Shown: positions 13,490-16,931 of the stretch, one piece after another
Numbering within the stretch: position 1 is the stretch's first letter
Layout of the letters: every line of letters starts with the position of its first letter
Source: an uncultured Oscillospiraceae bacterium
GTDB taxonomy: Bacteria; Bacillota; Clostridia; Oscillospirales; Oscillospiraceae
Assembly (NCBI GenBank): GCA_944385065.1
Contig: CALWVX010000018.1
Coordinates: 1-16,931, forward strand
Direction: 5' to 3'
DNA length: 16,931 nt
Program-made: the position numbers and the translations under genes
The notes under the pieces: model-generated
Told to the model about the DNA's origin: nothing
Databases searched by the model: none
The model's input: the letters and a program-made list of their open reading frames with translations, nothing else

Positions 13490-14293
13490 ATGGACTGGAT
13501 CAAAGAAACCTTTGGCACTCATAAGCCCATTATCGCCATGTGTCATGTTCGGGCCCTGCCCGGCGACCCCTATTTTGATGCCGACGGCGGCATGGAAAAG
13601 GTGGTGGATATGGCCCGCCAGGAGTTCCTTGCCCTGCAGGAGGGCGGCGTGGACGCCGTGATGTTTTCCAACGAATTCAGCCTGCCCTATCTGACCAAGG
13701 TGGAGCCTGTGACCACCGCCTGCATGGCCCGGGTCATCGGTGAGCTCAAGAGCGAGATCAAGATTCCCTTCGGCGTCAACATGCTGTGGGATCCCTATGC
13801 CTCCCTGGATCTGGCCGCCGCCACCGGCGCAAAGTTCATCCGCGAAATCATGTCCGGCGTCTATGCCTCTGACTACGGCCTGTGGGACACCGACCCCGGC
13901 GCCATCGTCCGCCACCAGATGAGACTGGGGCTGAAGAATGTGAAGCTGCTGTGGAACATTGTGCCCGAAGCGGCCAAGTATCTGGCCGACCGTCCCATCG
14001 AGCAGATTGCCAAGACCACCGTGTTCAACAACAAGCCCGACGTGATCTGTGTCTCGGGCATTACTGCGGGCGCCGCCACGGATACCGACGTGCTGGCCCG
14101 GGTCAAGAACGCGATCCCCACCACCGCCGTCTTTGCCAACACCGGCTGCAAGCTGGAGACCATCGAAAAGATTCTGGGCATTGCCGACGGCGCCGTCGTG
14201 GGCACCACCTTCAAGAAGGACGGTCTGTTTGACAATCATGTGGAACTGGACCGGGTCAAGGCCTTTATGGACAAAGTACACAGCATTCGCTGA
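13490..14293 (+). CDS. BtpA/SgcQ-family TIM-barrel protein
   Basis: A 267-residue (beta/alpha)8 protein of the BtpA family, named from a cyanobacterial photosystem I factor but widespread in non-photosynthetic bacteria, including E. coli SgcQ in a sugar locus. Family traits are PIIAMCHVRALPGDP (13-27) at the first strand, AVMFSNEFSLPY (56-67), FGVNMLWDP (94-102), and the late barrel strands with phosphate-type loops VICVSGITAGAATDTD (185-200), TAVFANTGCKLE (212-223) and ADGAVVGTTFKKDG (232-245). AGGAGGAAGTTACAG precedes the ATG at 13490. The reaction is not established; a phosphosugar lyase, aldolase or nucleosidase-like role has been supposed for relatives. Being first in the divergent operon and in the same neighbourhood as an M42 peptidase repeats the sgcX-sgcQ pairing. 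Confidence 0.88.
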   Translation: MDWIKETFGTHKPIIAMCHVRALPGDPYFDADGGMEKVVDMARQEFLALQEGGVDAVMFSNEFSLPYLTKVEPVTTACMARVIGELKSEIKIPFGVNMLWDPYASLDLAAATGAKFIREIMSGVYASDYGLWDTDPGAIVRHQMRLGLKNVKLLWNIVPEAAKYLADRPIEQIAKTTVFNNKPDVICVSGITAGAATDTDVLARVKNAIPTTAVFANTGCKLETIEKILGIADGAVVGTTFKKDGLFDNHVELDRVKAFMDKVHSIR

Positions 14294-14313
14294 GCGAGCC
14301 GTTCAACGAAGCA

Positions 14314-14350
14314 AAGGGGGCACTGTCACAGCGTGCCCCCCTTCTTTATT
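14314..14350 (+). terminator. Attenuating terminator between the BtpA-like and HAD genes
   Basis: Stem GGGGGCAC (14316-14323) / GTGCCCCC (14333-14340) with a 9-base loop is followed by CTTCTTTATT. The broken T-run suggests partial termination, so the two downstream genes would be expressed at a lower level than the BtpA-like gene. Confidence 0.65.
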
Positions 14351-14365
14351 TCCGAAGGAGGTCGC

Positions 14366-15178
14366 ATGGATCGGTCTGTGTTTTTGTCGGACATTGACGG
14401 CACCTTGGTGCGCGGCGACGTTCTGCCCGCCCCGGAGGTGGTCCAGGCCGCCGGTGTTTTCCGGGCGGCGGGCGGCCTGCTCTCCCTGTGTACCGGCCGA
14501 AGTGTGGAGGGAGCCCGCCCTGTAGCGGAGTCGCTGGGCGTGGACGCCCCCTGTGTTCTCTACGGCGGAGCGGCCCTGTACGACTTCTCGGCAGACCGTT
14601 TTCTATGGTCTGTCCCCTTCTCTCCCCGTATTTTAGACTGTATGGAACAGCTTCTGCGGGAATTTCCCCATCTCAGTCTCCAGGCGCTGACCGAGCAGGG
14701 CAGCTTTGTGCTCCGGCGCAACGCCCTGCTGAACGCCAAGGGGGTCCGGGCGGAAAACCGGGGCCCTGAAGTCCCTCTTTCGGCTCTTCCGCTTCCGATT
14801 CTGAAGCTGGTCCTCTGCGGGGAGGACCGGGAGGAACTGGAGAACTGCCGGCGGTGTTTCCCGCCGGAGCTGTGCTGCTTCACCTTCTCCAGCCGTCACT
14901 TTGTGGACGTGGTGTCCGGGGAGACCGGAAAGGCCCGCGCCATGGCCGAGCTGGCTGAACGGCTGGAAATCCCCCTCTCCCGGTGTCTGTGCGCCGGCGA
15001 CGGAATGAGCGATTTGCCCATGCTGAAACAGGCCGGCATTGCCTACGTCCCGGCCAACGCGCCGGAGGAGGTGCGGGCCGCCGCCGATCTGGTTATTCCG
15101 CCTGCGGACTCAGGGGGAATGGCCGCGGCCTTTCTGCACGGGGCCCGCTGGATCAGCAAAACGATGCAGCCTACATAA
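14366..15178 (+). CDS. Cof-type HAD-IIB sugar phosphatase-like hydrolase
   Basis: A 270-residue HAD phosphatase with a type IIB cap. Nucleophile D9 and acid D11 are in LSDIDGTLV, motif II Thr43 in LCTGRS, motif III probably K189 in SGETGKARAM, and motif IV in CAGDGMSDLPML with D212 and D216. The cap covers about 80-185. The ATG at 14366 follows AAGGAGG and is preferred to one at 14333 that lies inside the terminator stem. Members usually dephosphorylate sugar phosphates or FMN-like compounds with loose specificity, so the exact substrate is open. It lies 29 bases before the esterase gene. This is the second phosphatase of the locus, beside the HAD half of the fusion protein. Confidence 0.9.
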   Translation: MDRSVFLSDIDGTLVRGDVLPAPEVVQAAGVFRAAGGLLSLCTGRSVEGARPVAESLGVDAPCVLYGGAALYDFSADRFLWSVPFSPRILDCMEQLLREFPHLSLQALTEQGSFVLRRNALLNAKGVRAENRGPEVPLSALPLPILKLVLCGEDREELENCRRCFPPELCCFTFSSRHFVDVVSGETGKARAMAELAERLEIPLSRCLCAGDGMSDLPMLKQAGIAYVPANAPEEVRAAADLVIPPADSGGMAAAFLHGARWISKTMQPT

Positions 15179-15207
15179 ATCATGAAAATTTGGAAAGGAG
15201 CGTCACC

Positions 15208-15864
15208 ATGAAAAACATCCTCTGCTTTGGCGATTCCAACACCTGGGGCTATGATTTTACCACTTATGACCCGGCTCTTGGCTCCGGCCAGCGGCTTCCC
15301 TTCGATGAGCGGTGGCCCGGAATTGTACAGAACATGCTGGGGGCGGACTACCGGATCATTGAAGACGCCCTGAATGCCCGCACCAATATGGTGGAGGATC
15401 CCTATTTCCCCCACCGGCTGGGACTGGCCAGCCTGGAAACCGCTCTGGACGCTCACGCCCCTCTGGATCTGGTCATTATCCAGATGGGGGTGAATGAGCT
15501 GAAGCATATGTTCAATCTCACCGCCGGCATGATCTCCTTCGGCGTGGAGAAGCTGGTGGCCGCGGCTCAGACCTCCTATTACAACTACCCGGTGCCCAAG
15601 CTGCTGCTCATTGCCCCCGCCCCGGTCCGGGAGAACATCGCAGACATGATTTTCGGCTTCAGCTATGGGCCGCTGGCCTATGAAAAGAGCATGCAGCTGG
15701 GTGCGCTGTACCGGGACGTGGCCCAGCGGTACGGCTGCGCCTTCCTGGACTGCGGAGAAATGGACTTCCAGATCAACGACCTGGACGGTCTTCACTACTC
15801 CCGGGAGGACCACGCGAAACTGGGCAAGGCAGTGGCCGCCAAAGTCAAGGAGCTGCTGGGCTGA
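15208..15864 (+). CDS. SGNH/GDSL hydrolase, arylesterase-like
   Basis: A 218-residue serine esterase of the SGNH fold. Block I is CFGDSNTWGYD with nucleophile S10, block II has N57 in ALNART, block III is MGVNELK with N96 (Glu97 where Asp is common), and block V is DLDGLHYS with D193 and H196. No signal peptide is present, so it is cytoplasmic. GGAG is 9 bases before the ATG at 15208; a longer frame running from within the HAD gene is rejected. Relatives cleave aryl or acetyl esters. In this operon it may remove an acyl group from an imported or phosphorylated carbohydrate, which is an inference from position only. Confidence 0.9.
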   Translation: MKNILCFGDSNTWGYDFTTYDPALGSGQRLPFDERWPGIVQNMLGADYRIIEDALNARTNMVEDPYFPHRLGLASLETALDAHAPLDLVIIQMGVNELKHMFNLTAGMISFGVEKLVAAAQTSYYNYPVPKLLLIAPAPVRENIADMIFGFSYGPLAYEKSMQLGALYRDVAQRYGCAFLDCGEMDFQINDLDGLHYSREDHAKLGKAVAAKVKELLG

Positions 15865-15983
15865 ACCGCCCGCGTCCGGGGTTGCCCCCGGCTTTCCGCT
15901 CCTCGGCCGCCGCAGCATGCGCTCCCCTGCCCACAGCGCTGCCACGCGGGCAGTCACACAAAAACAGCATTGCAGAAAAAAGA

Positions 15984-16019
15984 AAGGCACGGCTGGAAGT
16001 TTCCTTCCAGCCGTGCCTT
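15984..16019 (-). terminator. Bidirectional intrinsic terminator between convergent operons
   Basis: A perfect 16-bp stem AAGGCACGGCTGGAAG (15984-15999) / CTTCCAGCCGTGCCTT (16004-16019) has the loop TTTC. Leftwards it is followed by TCTTTTTTCTG, a good T-tract for the minus-strand genes. Rightwards only GTTCC follows, so it is weaker for the plus-strand operon. The 119 bases between the esterase stop and this stem show nothing else of note. Confidence 0.85.
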
Positions 16020-16087
16020 GTTCCATTGATTGGTTACCGTTTCGCCGCCGGCGCCCGCCCCGGGAGAGGCGGGCAAAGCGCCTCGGC

Positions 16088-16780
16088 TCACTCCTCCGCC
16101 GCCTTGTTCACGCAGGCCACGGCGTTCAGGCTTCTGGGGTAGCCGATGTAGGGAAGGCACTGGGACACCACCCGGATCAGGAAATCCCTGTCATTCCCCA
16201 TATTCATGTTGCCCTTGGCGTGACCGGTCAGCTGGGGCTCACAGCCGCCCTGGGCCGCCAGGAAGCAGAAGGTGATCATCTCCCGCTGGGCCAGGGTGAG
16301 GCCGGTGCGGGTGTAGTAGTCGCCGAAGCAGTTGGCCGCCAGCCAGCGGTTGATGTGGCCGGTCTTCCACGCCTCCAGCATCTGGGGGCCGAAGATGTCC
16401 GCCTGGGCCTGCGCCCCCTTCTCCATCCGGTTTTCCATGGTGGTGGTGGCCTGCCCCTCCAGAGGCAGGGTCACTCCCCGGGCGGTGAGCACCTCGTTGG
16501 TGATGTCCAGGAAGGGCAGCACCCGGCCCATCCCCAGGTAGTCCACCGCCTGATAGACGATCTCCTTGGCCATCACCGGGGTCACCCCGGCGTCCAGGGC
16601 CTGGGGCAGCTCCCGGCGGAAGACCTCCGTCCCCTGGCAGCCCAGCAGGGTGGCCAGGATCGCCATGTGCCGGGTAACCTCGTCCAGCTGCTGCTCCGGC
16701 TCATTTACCACCTCGTCAAAGGCGAAGTGCTCCACGCGCTCCGCAAATTCCGGATCGGTGTCCCGATAATTTTTCATCAT
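16088..16780 (-). CDS. Carboxymuconolactone decarboxylase-family protein, two CMD repeats
   Basis: A 230-residue protein with two alpha-helical CMD/AhpD-like repeats, about 30-115 and 135-225. The second holds E167 (LTLAQREMITFCFLAAQGGC) and H187 (QLTGHAKGNMNMG), the family's usual catalytic or binding positions, plus Cys180. In the first, the Glu/Cys/His set is less clear. Members act in protocatechuate breakdown or as thiol-dependent peroxidases; in gut Clostridia many are of unknown role. The ATG at 16780 follows AAAGGAG at 8 bases; a frame start further upstream overlaps the cupin gene and has no ribosome site. It is 23 bases after the cupin stop and forms an operon with it, a common pairing. 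It has no clear link to the sugar locus. Confidence 0.88.
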   Translation of the reverse strand: MMKNYRDTDPEFAERVEHFAFDEVVNEPEQQLDEVTRHMAILATLLGCQGTEVFRRELPQALDAGVTPVMAKEIVYQAVDYLGMGRVLPFLDITNEVLTARGVTLPLEGQATTTMENRMEKGAQAQADIFGPQMLEAWKTGHINRWLAANCFGDYYTRTGLTLAQREMITFCFLAAQGGCEPQLTGHAKGNMNMGNDRDFLIRVVSQCLPYIGYPRSLNAVACVNKAAEE

Positions 16781-16803
16781 CGCTGAAACTCCTTTCGGCT
16801 CTC

Positions 16804-16931
16804 TTACAGTTTGGAATAGGCCTCGTCGTCCACCGCTTCCAGCCACTCGTTGCCGGTCTCCTCGCCGGGCACCTCCACGGCGATGTGGCTGAACCAGCTG
16901 TCCGCCTTGGCCCCGTGCCAGTGCTTTACCT
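16804..16931 (-). CDS. Cupin-domain protein, C-terminal part (runs off the window)
   Basis: The last 42 codons of a gene entering from the right. They include the cupin C-terminal metal-binding motif VKHWHGA, then SWFSHIAVEVPG and a tail ending WLEAVDDEAYSKL. The two His in HWH typically bind the metal with residues that lie outside the window. Short cupins of this kind are often next to, or fused with, CMD-family proteins, as here. Stop TAA at 16806-16804. Confidence 0.8.
   Translation of the reverse strand, partial: VKHWHGAKADSWFSHIAVEVPGEETGNEWLEAVDDEAYSKL

Noticed and set aside
15665..16786. 373-codon plus-strand frame spanning the esterase end, the terminator and the CMD gene
   Set aside because: It runs through a 16-bp terminator stem and lies antisense to a recognisable CMD-family gene; no domain or ribosome site supports it.
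1..16931. CRISPR arrays, insertion sequences and prophage genes
   Set aside because: No regularly spaced direct repeats, transposase, integrase or phage structural gene can be read in the window.

Overview
The window looks like chromosomal DNA of a gut-type Clostridia bacterium, most likely the Oscillospiraceae/Flavonifractor-Oscillibacter kind. This is an inference from the GC-rich coding sequence, AGGAGG-type ribosome sites, sigma-A promoters, lipoprotein signal peptides and dense co-directional operons. About 15 kb is coding. Only the first ~0.9 kb is gene-poor, and its first ~530 bases are clearly AT-richer than the rest.

Layout. (1) 1-78 (-): the N-terminus of a TetR-like regulator with its own promoter and an inverted-repeat operator. 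(2) 79-914: no convincing gene, but several hairpins and a 3' half of a tRNA-Val (535-579, anticodon loop to CCA) followed by an intact terminator. This is the usual scar of a tRNA-integrating element. (3) 915-12074 (-): one long gene series, transcribed right to left. It encodes a substrate-binding lipoprotein (own promoter, 5' hairpin, downstream terminator), a PrsA/SurA-like foldase lipoprotein, a HAD phosphatase fused to an M42 peptidase, a xylulokinase-like FGGY kinase, a DeoR regulator, a UlaE-like sugar-phosphate epimerase, two ATPase-permease pairs of the SsuBC/TauBC type, and a small membrane protein. (4) 12272-13156 (-): a 3-hydroxyisobutyrate-dehydrogenase-family oxidoreductase, divergent from (5) 13490-15864 (+): a BtpA/SgcQ-family TIM barrel, a Cof-type HAD phosphatase and an SGNH esterase. 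Strong divergent promoters lie between (4) and (5). (6) 16088-16931 (-): a two-domain carboxymuconolactone decarboxylase-family protein and the C-terminus of a cupin.

How the parts may work together. Regions 3-5 read as one catabolic locus: uptake by an NMT1/SsuA-type binding protein and a heteromeric permease/ATPase, phosphorylation by the FGGY kinase, epimerisation, oxidation/reduction and dephosphorylation, under a DeoR regulator. The set M42 peptidase + BtpA + DeoR + sugar-phosphate epimerase recalls the Escherichia coli sgc cluster (SgcX, SgcQ, SgcR, SgcE), but the PTS is replaced by an ABC importer plus a kinase. The substrate is unknown.

The most striking details are an asymmetric ATPase pair (one subunit has Gln for the catalytic Glu and Asn for the switch His), a HAD-M42 fusion that still carries the peptidase's own ribosome site inside the reading frame, and the tRNA half-gene.
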